Below, one piece after another: positions 1-7,917 of a DNA stretch of 16,138 bases. Every line of letters starts with the position of its first letter. Position 1 is the stretch's first letter. The DNA is from Ignavibacteriales bacterium (lineage in GTDB: Bacteria; Bacteroidota; Ignavibacteria; Ignavibacteriales; Ignavibacteriaceae): NCBI GenBank assembly GCA_020061995.1, contig JAGUXE010000114.1, positions 1 through 16,138 of the forward strand. Reading direction: 5' to 3'. The translations under genes were made by a program, and so were the position numbers. Below the pieces are notes generated by a model. That model had not been told where the DNA came from and searched no databases. It was given only the letters and a program-made list of their open reading frames with translations.

Positions 1-1013
1 TGAGCAGTGGTTTGAAACCCGTTAAACAATGGAATTTTCAAATTCAATCCGATATAGGAAGAACTCATGTAACGCCATTTATTGAAAGATCGTGAATCAT
101 CTTCCTGGGCTTCTGTTTGCCATGTTCCAAATGCATAAAGTGAAGGAAAGTGTGTAGCGAATCTTGCTGATACCACATCATCACGTAATTTTTCTTCAAG
201 TTCCAATTGTTTAAGGATGTGATTACGTGAAAATAATTCCCCCAAATACTCATTCATATCACCGGTTTGATATTCATGATAATTTAATGTATCAACAATC
301 TCTAAAGTCTGAGAATAATCAATCCCAGTAATCAACTTTAAAAGATTTTCGGAAAGTTGAAGAGTGTTTTCGGCTTGCTCAACTTCAGGAATTAAATTCT
401 GAACCTGAACTTTAGCTCTGACGAAATCATATTCAGAAACCATTCCTGCGTTCCACATGGTTTCGGTATCTTTTAAATTATTTTCTGCAAGCTGTAAGTT
501 TTGTTCTGAAAGTTTAAGTACTTCTCTGCTGAGAAGATATCCGTAGTAGGCTTTTTGGACATTAACAAATAACTCCGCTCTTGAAGCATCATAAATTTTT
601 CCTGCAATTTCTGTGTAGGTTCTTGCTACTCTAATTGCTATAAAAAGTGCTCCGGTAAATAATGGTTGATCAACAGAAAGACTTGCAGTCATTGTGTTGT
701 CAGTTCCAATTGGAAATTGTCCGCTAAAAAAGGGAGTATCAAACGTCATAACTCCTTTTTTCATTGCTCTGCGATAATTTACGCTCCCTTTGATCTCAGG
801 AAATACAGCGCTTCCCCAGGCTTCATTTAACTGTTCATCGGCAATCTGTTTATTATATTTTGCGATTTTCAGATCTTCATTATTTTTAATTGCGAATTCA
901 ATCGCTTTTTTAAGATCAAGCTTTACTATACTCTCTTCTTCCTGATTATTCTTATTAGCAAAAGATTGTTCGAAAGAAAAAATTATCGAAATAATTAATA
1001 AATACTTTAACAT
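1..1013 (-). CDS. TolC-family outer membrane efflux protein (partial, C-terminus outside window)
   Basis: Reading the reverse strand from the ATG at 1013 gives an open frame of 337 codons that leaves the window at position 1 without a stop. It begins with a signal peptide (MLKYLLIISIIFSF..., likely cleaved after the SFA near residue 19). A typical TolC/OEP repeat follows: an amphipathic helix starting LDLKKAIEFAIKNNEDL, then a strand region with SVDQPLFTGALF, long coiled helices rich in Glu, Leu and Asn (LKLSEQNLQLAENNLKDTE), and the start of a second repeat (SSYIGLNLKIPLFNGFQT). AAGGAG sits 4-5 nt before the ATG. Family members form the outer membrane exit duct of tripartite efflux or type I secretion systems. 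The gene starts 38 nt after the TetR gene, which suggests a regulated efflux operon whose periplasmic adaptor and pump genes would lie left of the window; that part is inference. Confidence 0.9.
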   Translation of the reverse strand, partial: MLKYLLIISIIFSFEQSFANKNNQEEESIVKLDLKKAIEFAIKNNEDLKIAKYNKQIADEQLNEAWGSAVFPEIKGSVNYRRAMKKGVMTFDTPFFSGQFPIGTDNTMTASLSVDQPLFTGALFIAIRVARTYTEIAGKIYDASRAELFVNVQKAYYGYLLSREVLKLSEQNLQLAENNLKDTETMWNAGMVSEYDFVRAKVQVQNLIPEVEQAENTLQLSENLLKLITGIDYSQTLEIVDTLNYHEYQTGDMNEYLGELFSRNHILKQLELEEKLRDDVVSARFATHFPSLYAFGTWQTEAQEDDSRSFNKWRYMSSSYIGLNLKIPLFNGFQTTA

Positions 1014-1051
1014 TCAGCTCCTTTAATTATTCATTTTTTATTTAATACTAA

Positions 1052-1681
1052 TTATGATTTGTGACTCAATAAACCATTGAGAAATATTTCTGAAATAAAA
1101 TCGGTTTCCCATTCAATATTTATCTCATTCATTGGATTACAAAGCAAGAGATAATGGACATAAGGAAAAACTACATGAATAAAGAAATTTACAATCTTAC
1201 CGGTTTCATAAGATTTAATAATTCCCTTTCTTTTTGCACTATTAAATTTCCTTAATAAAATTTCCTGACTTAATGAATGATATTTTAATAATCGATCATT
1301 TTTAACTTGCGAAAATATTGGATCAAAATGAGCTATCTCTCTAACGAAAATGAGATATGAGAATTTATTTTCAATACAATAATTGAATATTTTATTTATA
1401 TACAGTTTTACAAACTCTTCTATTGTTGATGAGAGTTTATCAGACTCTTCCAGGATTCTGCCGGTGTTATCCAAAACATCTTCAATAATGCTGAAATAAA
1501 TTTCTTCTTTATTCTGAAAATAGTTGTAAATAGTTCCTTTACCGAATTCTGCAGATTCAGCAATCTCTTCCAAAGTCGTGGAATTAAATCCCTTTGATGC
1601 AAATAATTTAGAAGCTGCAAACTGAATCTCGTTTCGTCTGAATACCCTTTCTCTCTCTTTTCTCGGAATACTTTCGTTCAT
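1052..1681 (-). CDS. TetR/AcrR-family transcriptional regulator
   Basis: This 209-aa protein has the TetR N-terminal helix-turn-helix at about residues 17-70. The recognisable core reads AASKLFASKGFNSTTLEEIA, followed by FGKGTIYNYFQNKEEIY. The C-terminal ligand-binding half is helical and poorly conserved, as usual. The open frame extends upstream to a GTG at 1756, but I place the start at the internal ATG at 1681. AAAGGG lies just before it, and a Bacteroidota-type promoter (1721-1751) sits inside the longer reading frame, so the long form would start upstream of its own transcript. TetR proteins usually repress adjacent efflux genes and release DNA on ligand binding. The TolC-type gene follows 38 nt downstream on the same strand, which fits local control of an efflux operon. 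The ligand cannot be predicted. Confidence 0.88.
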   Translation of the reverse strand: MNESIPRKERERVFRRNEIQFAASKLFASKGFNSTTLEEIAESAEFGKGTIYNYFQNKEEIYFSIIEDVLDNTGRILEESDKLSSTIEEFVKLYINKIFNYCIENKFSYLIFVREIAHFDPIFSQVKNDRLLKYHSLSQEILLRKFNSAKRKGIIKSYETGKIVNFFIHVVFPYVHYLLLCNPMNEINIEWETDFISEIFLNGLLSHKS

Positions 1682-1720
1682 TTGACCCTTTAGTTTAAAT
1701 AGTGACTCATTATTCATATT

Positions 1721-1751
1721 CAAAACTATGCATTCGGCAAAAAAGTTCCAA
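1721..1751 (-). promoter_or_regulatory. Predicted Bacteroidota-type promoter of the tetR-tolC unit
   Basis: On the minus strand, TTG (1749-1751) is followed after exactly 20 nt by TAGTTTTG (1721-1728), a full match to the -33 TTG / -7 TAnnTTTG consensus. Transcription would start near 1714, leaving a leader of about 33 nt before the ATG at 1681. This decides the regulator's start codon in favour of the shorter protein. Confidence 0.6.
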
Positions 1752-1832
1752 GCCACAAATGAATATTAAATTAAAATTATATTTGAACGGTGAATTGGCA
1801 GGATAAGTTGCAAAAAGATGAGGAGAGAGAAT

Positions 1833-1856
1833 AAAAAAGGCGTCTCGAAAGACGCC
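1833..1856 (-). terminator. Rho-independent terminator of tonB (UUCG loop)
   Basis: On the minus strand the 7-bp stem GGCGTCT/AGACGCC closes a TTCG tetraloop and is followed by six T (1833-1838). It lies a few bases after the tonB stop codon. This is a textbook intrinsic terminator with an extra-stable UUCG loop, and it insulates tonB from the tetR unit downstream. Confidence 0.92.
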
Positions 1857-1863
1857 CTAAAAG

Positions 1864-2523
1864 CTAATTTAATTTAAAGACTACCGGAATGTGCACTTGA
1901 ACTTTTACCGGTTTACCTCTTTGTTTACCGGGTTTAAACTTGGTCAGTTTTACCGCTTCCAAAGCAGCTTCATCGCAACCGGCACCAATACCTTTTGCAA
2001 CCTGTGCTTTGGTAACCAACCCTTGTTCATCAACGAATGCAAGGATAAAAACTTTTCCTTCAACACCGGCTCTTTTAGCAATTTCAGGATAAACTATTTT
2101 ACTTTGAATTGCACCAATGCCACCAATCGGTTCCGGCATTTCTTCAACCGCTACGAAATATGTCGGTTCTTCCTCAATAATTTTCTTCTCTTCCTTAGGA
2201 GGAGGAGGAGGAGCCTCAACATTTGCAGTTATGTCAATCTCTGTACTACCAATTTCAACATCATCTAAAAGATTATCAGATGGAGCTTCAATAGGAATCG
2301 GCGGTTTAGGAGGAGGAGGAGGAGTATTTTCCTGTTTTGTATGTTGTATATCTTCAACCGTAAATAGTTCCTGAGTCCCTTCATTTTGAGCTGCTTCTTT
2401 TTCTATATCCGGGAAAAACTTAAATGCAACAATCAAAAGTGCTAAAGAAATAATTAAACTTATCTCATAGACTCTTTTATACTTTGATCTTAAATCTGCT
2501 TTTGCCGTTTTAATTATTGGCAT
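1864..2523 (-). CDS. tonB: TonB-family energy transducer
   Basis: This 219-aa protein has the TonB architecture. It has a short basic cytoplasmic N-terminus and a single membrane segment at about residues 18-37 (YEISLIISLALLIVAF). A periplasmic spacer with two proline runs (TPPPPPKPP near 67-75 and EAPPPPPKEE near 104-113) follows. The C-terminal TonB domain begins near residue 135 with GGIGAIQSKIVYPEIAKRAG and ends in PVVFKLN. TonB couples the ExbB-ExbD proton channel to outer membrane TonB-dependent transporters. No exbB or exbD gene is adjacent, so those partners must be encoded elsewhere. GGAG lies 5 nt before the ATG. The gene has its own promoter (2555-2585) and terminator (1833-1856), so it is a single-gene unit. 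It could be one of several TonB paralogues; the transported substrate cannot be inferred. Confidence 0.92.
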   Translation of the reverse strand: MPIIKTAKADLRSKYKRVYEISLIISLALLIVAFKFFPDIEKEAAQNEGTQELFTVEDIQHTKQENTPPPPPKPPIPIEAPSDNLLDDVEIGSTEIDITANVEAPPPPPKEEKKIIEEEPTYFVAVEEMPEPIGGIGAIQSKIVYPEIAKRAGVEGKVFILAFVDEQGLVTKAQVAKGIGAGCDEAALEAVKLTKFKPGKQRGKPVKVQVHIPVVFKLN

Positions 2524-2554
2524 ATAAACTCCATTTCTGAGAAAATTCTCGATT

Positions 2555-2585
2555 GAAAATTACTAAATGCCGAATCCTTTGTCAA
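2555..2585 (-). promoter_or_regulatory. Predicted promoter of tonB
   Basis: On the minus strand, TTG (2583-2585), a 20-nt spacer and TAATTTTC (2555-2562) match the -33/-7 Bacteroidota pattern at all but the last base. The -7 box lies about 30 nt upstream of the tonB ATG. The spacing is identical to that of the other promoters read in this window. Confidence 0.5.
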
Positions 2586-2640
2586 TCTATATTTCAACTC
2601 TTTATACTTTTTGTTTTTGGAAATGTTCCCATACCGTGGT

Positions 2641-3042
2641 TCAATTATTAAAATATTTCAAATCAATTCTTTTTAAGATTACTAAAAGTAATATCCCGAT
2701 AATACCACCTATAATATCGGCAATCCAATCATCAAGAGCGCACATTCTTCCTGGTACCAGTAACTGGTGTAACTCATCTAGAAGTCCATATACCGTCACA
2801 AATATTAAGGTATAAATATGTGGACTTGAATTCATTTTAGGAAATCTTAACTGGAATTGTAATGTCAAATCGACTAAAATCGCTAATCCGAAATATGCCA
2901 GGAAATGACTTATTTTATCACCGATACCGACATCAGGTATATGGGTTGTTGGAATCGTAGTTAATGTAAAAATTAGAAGCCAATATAAACCGAGAGGAGA
3001 ATAAACCAACCATTTTTTGTGTATTCTTAGAATTTCGAACAA
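2641..3042 (-). CDS. VanZ-like family membrane protein
   Basis: The product is 133 aa with about four hydrophobic segments and the VanZ-like signature: GDKISHFLAYFGLA at residues 41-54, then a segment with DELHQ (89-93), a following Arg (R99) and DDWIADIIGG (104-113). The founding member VanZ gives low-level teicoplanin resistance. For most chromosomal homologues the function is unknown, and I do not assign resistance here. The start is a TTG at 3042, one base after the stop codon of the upstream NAD(P)HX repair gene, with AGGGA about 9-10 nt before it. Translational coupling to that gene is therefore likely. No good terminator follows, and tonB begins with a separate promoter. Confidence 0.85.
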   Translation of the reverse strand: MFEILRIHKKWLVYSPLGLYWLLIFTLTTIPTTHIPDVGIGDKISHFLAYFGLAILVDLTLQFQLRFPKMNSSPHIYTLIFVTVYGLLDELHQLLVPGRMCALDDWIADIIGGIIGILLLVILKRIDLKYFNN

Positions 3043-3043
3043 A

Positions 3044-4600
3044 CTAAAATTTCCCTATCGATTTAATTGCATTTGGAATTTCATCAATAATTTGCCCGGA
3101 AGTATATGAATATGAAGTAAACTTTTCTTTAAGCAAATCGCCACAGAGTCCATGCAAATAAACACCCGATATAGCCGAATTTAATAAGGTTGCCCCTTGC
3201 GCAACTAAACTCCCAATAATACCCGATAACACGTCGCCTGAGCCGAACTTCGCTAATCCTTCATTCCCTGTCGGAGGAATAAATAGATCTCCGTTATTAT
3301 TGAAAATTAAAGTTCTGGGACCTTTCAAAACCAATATCGCTTTTGTTTGTGAGACAAATTCTTTTCCATATTTCAAAAGATTTTTGTGTAACTCCGAGAC
3401 AGGAACATTCATCAATTTTGAAAATTCCCCAATATGTGGAGTAATAATTGAATTTTTAAGATTTACTTTTTTTATGCCAATAATAGATAATGCAAAAATT
3501 GCATCCGCATCAAAAATTATTTTTTTATCTTGATGTTTGTTAAGAATCAATCTTACTGCTTCAATTGTTGCTACCTTCCTACCAAGACCCGGACCAATGA
3601 TCAAAGCATCTGAATTCGTAATTTCTTTTTCAATTTCACCGACATTCACTGCGGTAAGATATTCATTATTATAATCGGAATAAGATTTTATTACAACTTC
3701 AGGAAAAGCTGTTGCGATATTCAATTTAATTGATTCCGGAATTGCTAGAATTACAGCACCTGAACCGGTTTTCATTGCTCCCTTTGAAACTAAAATTGGT
3801 GCCCCTGCATAATCACCCGATCCTGCAATTATACAAGTTCTGCCTGAAGTATATTTATTAATCCTTTTAGATTTTGGCGGAAAGATTTCCTTGATATCAC
3901 TTTTTTCAACTAAGTGAATATCACTCTTTTTAAGATAAATCTCCGGTTTTACTCCGATATTTCCCTCTTCAACCACTCCTGAATTCAAATAGCCTTCAGA
4001 ATAAAATAAACATTGTTTTAAACCACCAAGCGAAATAGTCAAATCTGCGTTAAAAACTGTTTCACCATAAGCTGTTTCAGAATTGAGCCCGGTCGGAATA
4101 TCAACAGCTATTTTCATTCCCTTTAATCCATTCAGTGTTAGAACTAATGAAGCAATCCCATCCTTTAGATTTCCGTCAGTTCCACTTCCTAAAATTGCAT
4201 CGATATAAAAATCATATCCATTAAAGCCTTCGGTGTTTTCTTTACCGGAGATTTTTCGAATTGTAAGATCTGAAACTGATGATTTAATTTTTTTTAAAAT
4301 ATCAAAATTTGTTTTAGCATCTGAAGAAAATAATTCCGGTTTATAGAGATGGTAAAGGGTTACTTTGTGTCCATAAACAGCTAGTTTCCTTGCTAATGCA
4401 ATTCCATCTCCGCCATTATTCCCTTTCCCTGCAAAAATCGCAAATGATTTTTTTTCATCCGATAGATTATAGTATTTATCTAAAATTTCATAGATAGAAT
4501 TAACTGCATTCTCCATCAACATGATTGAAGGGAATTTCAATTTCTCAATAGCAAATTTATCGAGTGAACGGATTTGTGTTGTAGTAAATAATTTTTTCAT
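3044..4600 (-). CDS. nnrDE: Bifunctional NAD(P)H-hydrate epimerase / ADP-dependent NAD(P)H-hydrate dehydratase
   Basis: The 518-aa product carries both metabolite-repair domains. The N-terminal YjeF_N epimerase domain (about 1-230) has the glycine-rich GKGNNGGDG at 58-66, DAILGSG (134-140) and VDIPTG (166-171). The C-terminal YjeF_C/ribokinase-like dehydratase domain (about 240-515) has GPGLG (336-340), FDADAI (363-368), TPHIGEF (387-393) and the catalytic-region motif GSGDVL (453-458). The epimerase interconverts R and S forms of hydrated NAD(P)H, and the dehydratase restores NAD(P)H using ADP. The length matches the bifunctional bacterial form. It is a cytosolic housekeeping enzyme, and its position just after the complex I genes is functionally sensible. 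No Shine-Dalgarno is visible: the ATG follows a T-run belonging to a terminator-like hairpin (4604-4649), which may limit expression. Confidence 0.95.
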   Translation of the reverse strand: MKKLFTTTQIRSLDKFAIEKLKFPSIMLMENAVNSIYEILDKYYNLSDEKKSFAIFAGKGNNGGDGIALARKLAVYGHKVTLYHLYKPELFSSDAKTNFDILKKIKSSVSDLTIRKISGKENTEGFNGYDFYIDAILGSGTDGNLKDGIASLVLTLNGLKGMKIAVDIPTGLNSETAYGETVFNADLTISLGGLKQCLFYSEGYLNSGVVEEGNIGVKPEIYLKKSDIHLVEKSDIKEIFPPKSKRINKYTSGRTCIIAGSGDYAGAPILVSKGAMKTGSGAVILAIPESIKLNIATAFPEVVIKSYSDYNNEYLTAVNVGEIEKEITNSDALIIGPGLGRKVATIEAVRLILNKHQDKKIIFDADAIFALSIIGIKKVNLKNSIITPHIGEFSKLMNVPVSELHKNLLKYGKEFVSQTKAILVLKGPRTLIFNNNGDLFIPPTGNEGLAKFGSGDVLSGIIGSLVAQGATLLNSAISGVYLHGLCGDLLKEKFTSYSYTSGQIIDEIPNAIKSIGKF

Positions 4601-4603
4601 AAT

Positions 4604-4649
4604 AAAAAAGGATTAAAGATTATTGCAAAACTACAAAAATCTCTAATCC
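4604..4649 (-). terminator. Terminator-like hairpin between nuoN and nnrDE
   Basis: On the minus strand, GGATTAGAGATT (4638-4649) pairs with AATCTTTAATCC (4610-4621), 11 of 12 positions, around a 16-nt loop, and is followed by TTTTTT (4604-4609). It fits an end-of-operon terminator after nuoN. The stem is AT-rich and the loop long, so it may be leaky. It ends only a few bases before the nnrDE ATG. A TAGTTTTG resembling a -7 box lies in the loop region, but no TTG sits at the expected distance. Confidence 0.5.
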
Positions 4650-4669
4650 TAAAAAGTGCAAATAAATTA

Positions 4670-6100
4670 TTAAATGACGAAAGTTGAGATTAACTCAATT
4701 ATTGATCCAGGGAAAATTCCCATGAGAATTACGATTAAAGCCGAAATTACAATCCCCAATAATGCAGAATTTGATACAGTCGGGTTGATTCCTTCACTTC
4801 CCTCTTTAAAGTACATAAGAACGATTAATCTCAAATAAAAATAAACGCTAATCACACTTGATATAACACCAACTATTGCAAGCCATGTCATTCCTGACTC
4901 TATTGCAGAAATAAAAACATAATATTTTCCGAAGAAACCTGCAAAAGGGGGAAGACCCGAAAGCGCAAACATAAATATCGAGAGGAGTCCTGCTATTAAA
5001 GGATTTTTCTTCCCTAAATTGATATAATCATCAATCTTTAGGTTTGTATCATTTTCCCCCTCTAACATAGAAACTATGCCAAACGCCCCAAGATTCATGA
5101 AAGTATAAGCAGCCAGATAAAATATTACACCTGATGTTCCCGATGCTAAACCCGATGTTATACCGATTAACATATATCCTGCGTGTGAAATAGAAGAATA
5201 TGCAAGCATACGTTTTATATCTTTTTGAGCAATTGCCACTATACTTCCAAATAACATAGATAACACTGCCAGTGCCGAAAGGAACGGTTTAAAGATTGTG
5301 AATCCCTGATCTCCAACAAAAGGAGTAAGCGCTATTATCAATGCACTGAATGCTGCCGCTTTTCCGCCGGTAGACATAATTGCTCCGACTGTAGTAGGTG
5401 AACCTTGATAAACATCCGGAACCCACATATGAAAAGGGAACGCCGCAATTTTAAATGAAAATCCCAGAATGAATAACAATACACCTATAATAAAAACTGC
5501 ATTAGTCGAAACTTCACTAAACTTTGTTATGATCGCTTCAATTGACATTGAACCGACGCTGCCATAAATCAAGCCCATTCCATAAACTATAAAACCGGTA
5601 GCAAATGCACCTAATAAGAAATATTTAAGTGCTGCTTCATTAGAAAAATGTTTTTTGCGATTAAACCCGGCTAATACATAAAATGAAATTGACATTTGCT
5701 CAAGTCCTATAAATATCATAACTAAATCTCGAGCGTTAGCCATCAACATCATTCCAAGAACTGCGGATTGAAGCAGAATATAATACTCACCAAAATAGAT
5801 TCCGGCTTTCTTTAGATAATCGACTGACAGAAGTGAAACTATCGCGGCACCAAAACAGAATAAGAAGAAGAAAATATTTGCCGTTCCACCAGTCACTATC
5901 ATATTACTGAATAAAACCGATTGTGAGTTTACGGTAAAGAGAGCATAATATCCGGCAGAGAAGAAAATTATAATTGAAAACCATGGTAAAATTTTCTCAC
6001 TCTCATTAGAGTACATCTCAATCACAACAGAGATTAAAATGCCTGCTGCAACAATAATTAAGGGTAAAATATTTAAATAATCTTGAATTGTAATGTCCAT
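4670..6100 (-). CDS. nuoN: NADH-quinone oxidoreductase subunit N
   Basis: This 476-aa polytopic protein, with about 14 membrane segments, is one of the three antiporter-like subunits of the complex I membrane arm. The proton-path residues are present at nearly the E. coli numbering: Glu134 in IGLEQMSISFYVLAGF, Lys217 in FSFKIAAFPFHMWVPD, Lys247 in MSTGGKAAAFSA, and Lys392 in PPFAGFFGKYYVF. The pattern AQKDIKRMLAYSSISHAGYM (291-310) is characteristic. It ends the nuo run. Its ATG lies two bases after the stop of the small unknown gene upstream, with GAG about 6 nt before it, so translation is probably coupled. Confidence 0.97.
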   Translation of the reverse strand: MDITIQDYLNILPLIIVAAGILISVVIEMYSNESEKILPWFSIIIFFSAGYYALFTVNSQSVLFSNMIVTGGTANIFFFLFCFGAAIVSLLSVDYLKKAGIYFGEYYILLQSAVLGMMLMANARDLVMIFIGLEQMSISFYVLAGFNRKKHFSNEAALKYFLLGAFATGFIVYGMGLIYGSVGSMSIEAIITKFSEVSTNAVFIIGVLLFILGFSFKIAAFPFHMWVPDVYQGSPTTVGAIMSTGGKAAAFSALIIALTPFVGDQGFTIFKPFLSALAVLSMLFGSIVAIAQKDIKRMLAYSSISHAGYMLIGITSGLASGTSGVIFYLAAYTFMNLGAFGIVSMLEGENDTNLKIDDYINLGKKNPLIAGLLSIFMFALSGLPPFAGFFGKYYVFISAIESGMTWLAIVGVISSVISVYFYLRLIVLMYFKEGSEGINPTVSNSALLGIVISALIVILMGIFPGSIIELISTFVI

Positions 6101-6102
6101 AT

Positions 6103-6468
6103 TTACTCTATAAATAAAATGTCTGAGTCAGTTTCTTCAACAGTTATTTTGTGGTGCTCTTGAATATAAATATTCAGCTTAACATGATTCTTAAAGTCGA
6201 ATACATCTTTTCCTTTTTCAACCACCACCATTTTAATTGATTCATATTCAGATATAACATCGTCTAAATTTTTATAATCTAAAAAATATAGTTCCATAAA
6301 GTCATCATGTTCAATAATATTGATTCCTTTTGAACTTTTCGAAAAATCAGTGATTACATCTTTTTCGATAATCACTTTTAAAAAATAGACTTTGAAAGGG
6401 AGTATTATCCTATTTCCATAGTACAAACCGTTTACTTTATTTTCTAAAACTTCTCTTAATGTTTTCAT
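6103..6468 (-). CDS. Hypothetical 121-aa protein inside the nuo cluster
   Basis: I do not recognise this protein. It has no signal peptide and no membrane segment. It is charged, rich in Lys, Glu, Asp and Ile, and reads like a small soluble alpha/beta protein (MKTLREVLENKVNGLYYGNR..., ending SDILFIE). No cysteine, metal-binding or nucleotide-binding motif stands out. It is tightly packed: 12 nt after the antiporter gene and 2 nt before nuoN, so it is almost certainly a translated gene of the same operon. A cytosolic accessory or regulatory role for the antiporter or complex I would fit the position, but nothing in the sequence itself shows this. Confidence 0.75.
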   Translation of the reverse strand: MKTLREVLENKVNGLYYGNRIILPFKVYFLKVIIEKDVITDFSKSSKGINIIEHDDFMELYFLDYKNLDDVISEYESIKMVVVEKGKDVFDFKNHVKLNIYIQEHHKITVEETDSDILFIE

Positions 6469-6480
6469 TAAAATTATTAA

Positions 6481-7917
6481 CTAGTGAAAAAATATTAACC
6501 AGACCAAAAAGAAAATCGGAAGTAGTATAGGTACCGAATATTTAACTATGTAAACAAAGAAACTCGGCATTTTAATTCCGGCTCGTTCGCTAATCGATTT
6601 AACCATAAAATTGGGACCGTTCCCGATATAAGTCATTGCTCCAAAAAATACTGCAGCAACTGAAATTGCTCTTAAATAAATATCATCTTGTATGACAAAA
6701 TGAATAACATCCGCTTTGATATTAACATCTAAACCGAATTTTCCCATAGCTGCACTTAAAAAGTTCAAGTATGTTGGCGCATTATCAAGAATCGCTGACA
6801 ATCCACCCGTTGCCCAATAGAAAGTTTCAGTTTCAAGCATACTGCTGTATACTTTAGCTTCATAAGCGATCAACTGAAGCGCAGGAATCATGGTTAAAAA
6901 TATTCCGATAAATAAAAATGCAACTTCTTTTATCGGTTCAAAATCGAACTCGTTAGCTTTAAGCACTTCCCTATCTGCAGTTTTGAAAGAGAGATAGACA
7001 ACGCTAAACATTATTATTTCTCTAATCCCAAACGGAAGCGGAGCTAAACTCGGTACAAAACTTAAAACACTCGGATCAATAAAAACCGAAATAATAATTA
7101 TCGCTAAATAAATTAGATTCTTTGTCCCCTTAAATTCAATCTTCCCGGAATAATTAGTTTTAGTAGCTTCTGATTTATCTTTATTAACACTCATTGTGTC
7201 TAAGATATAAAAGAGAATCAACATAAAGGCTACTGTAGGGACCCAAATAAACCAAACATTTTCAATTACCCAGAAAAACGGAACTCCCCTCAAAAACCCT
7301 AAAAACAAAGGAGGATCTCCGATCGGAGTTAAAGCACCACCAATATTACTTACAACAAAAATGAAAAATATAATATGAAATGGTTTAATTCGATCTTTAT
7401 TAATTTTTATAAAAGGACGAATCAACAACATGGAAGCCCCTGTTGTTCCGATTATATTACTGATAACCGCACCGAACAATAAAAAAAGAACATTTATCAT
7501 TGGAGTCGATTTTTTATCGACCTTTATTAGAATTCCTCCGCTTGCAACAAATAAGGAAGCTAGTAGAGCTATGAACGAAATATATTCTGCAAGTGTATGA
7601 AGAATGCTATGATAATCATTTAAGAAAGCCAAATAATAAACAGTTGTTATCAAGCCAAGAGCAATAGCTATCTTCGGGTAGTGTTTTTCCCAAAAATGAT
7701 GATACATAATTGGTCCGGAAGCAATCATTAATAACAATAGGACAAACGGAATTACCATGTATGCTGAAGGAAGAACATGGTGTTCAGAATCTTGAGTAAC
7801 TAATTCAGTCCCCGATTTACCCGGTTCACTTAATGAATTAGCCCCAAACGATTCATGACCAATCGACAATAAAAAAAGAACGAATAGAGAAGCTATTATG
7901 ATCCGTTTCAAAACCAT
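6481..7917 (-). CDS. NhaD/ArsB-type (ion transporter superfamily) putative Na+/H+ antiporter
   Basis: The 478-aa protein has an N-terminal hydrophobic, possibly cleavable segment (residues 1-25) and roughly 11-12 further membrane segments. Two discontinuous-helix signatures typical of the ArsB/NhaD superfamily are visible: NIIGTTGASMLLIRP (154-168) followed by NIGGALTPIGDPPLFLG (191-207) in the first half, and AILDNAPTYLN (375-385) with IGNGPNFMVK in the second half. The length matches NhaD antiporters, which exchange cytoplasmic Na+ or Li+ for protons. The substrate is inferred from the family, since related members move arsenite, dicarboxylates or citrate. The ATG directly follows the nuoM stop codon (TAGATG), so it is built into the complex I operon between nuoM and nuoN. 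Confidence 0.85.
   Translation of the reverse strand: MVLKRIIIASLFVLFLLSIGHESFGANSLSEPGKSGTELVTQDSEHHVLPSAYMVIPFVLLLLMIASGPIMYHHFWEKHYPKIAIALGLITTVYYLAFLNDYHSILHTLAEYISFIALLASLFVASGGILIKVDKKSTPMINVLFLLFGAVISNIIGTTGASMLLIRPFIKINKDRIKPFHIIFFIFVVSNIGGALTPIGDPPLFLGFLRGVPFFWVIENVWFIWVPTVAFMLILFYILDTMSVNKDKSEATKTNYSGKIEFKGTKNLIYLAIIIISVFIDPSVLSFVPSLAPLPFGIREIIMFSVVYLSFKTADREVLKANEFDFEPIKEVAFLFIGIFLTMIPALQLIAYEAKVYSSMLETETFYWATGGLSAILDNAPTYLNFLSAAMGKFGLDVNIKADVIHFVIQDDIYLRAISVAAVFFGAMTYIGNGPNFMVKSISERAGIKMPSFFVYIVKYSVPILLPIFFLVWLIFFH

Noticed and set aside
1061..1709. GTGACTCA word occurring at the end and the start of the tetR gene as a possible operator pair
   Set aside because: An 8-nt match inside coding or leader sequence without symmetry is weak and can be chance.
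1682..1756. Longer TetR form starting at GTG 1756 (234 aa)
   Set aside because: The predicted promoter lies inside the extension, there is no ribosome binding site, and the extra 25 residues are not TetR-like.
2117..2340. GGA-rich microsatellites in tonB as phase-variable tracts
   Set aside because: They encode the normal proline runs of TonB in frame; nothing indicates slippage control.
1891..2374. Plus-strand frames opposite tonB, one with poly-Gly runs
   Set aside because: They are antisense shadows of the TonB proline-rich codons.
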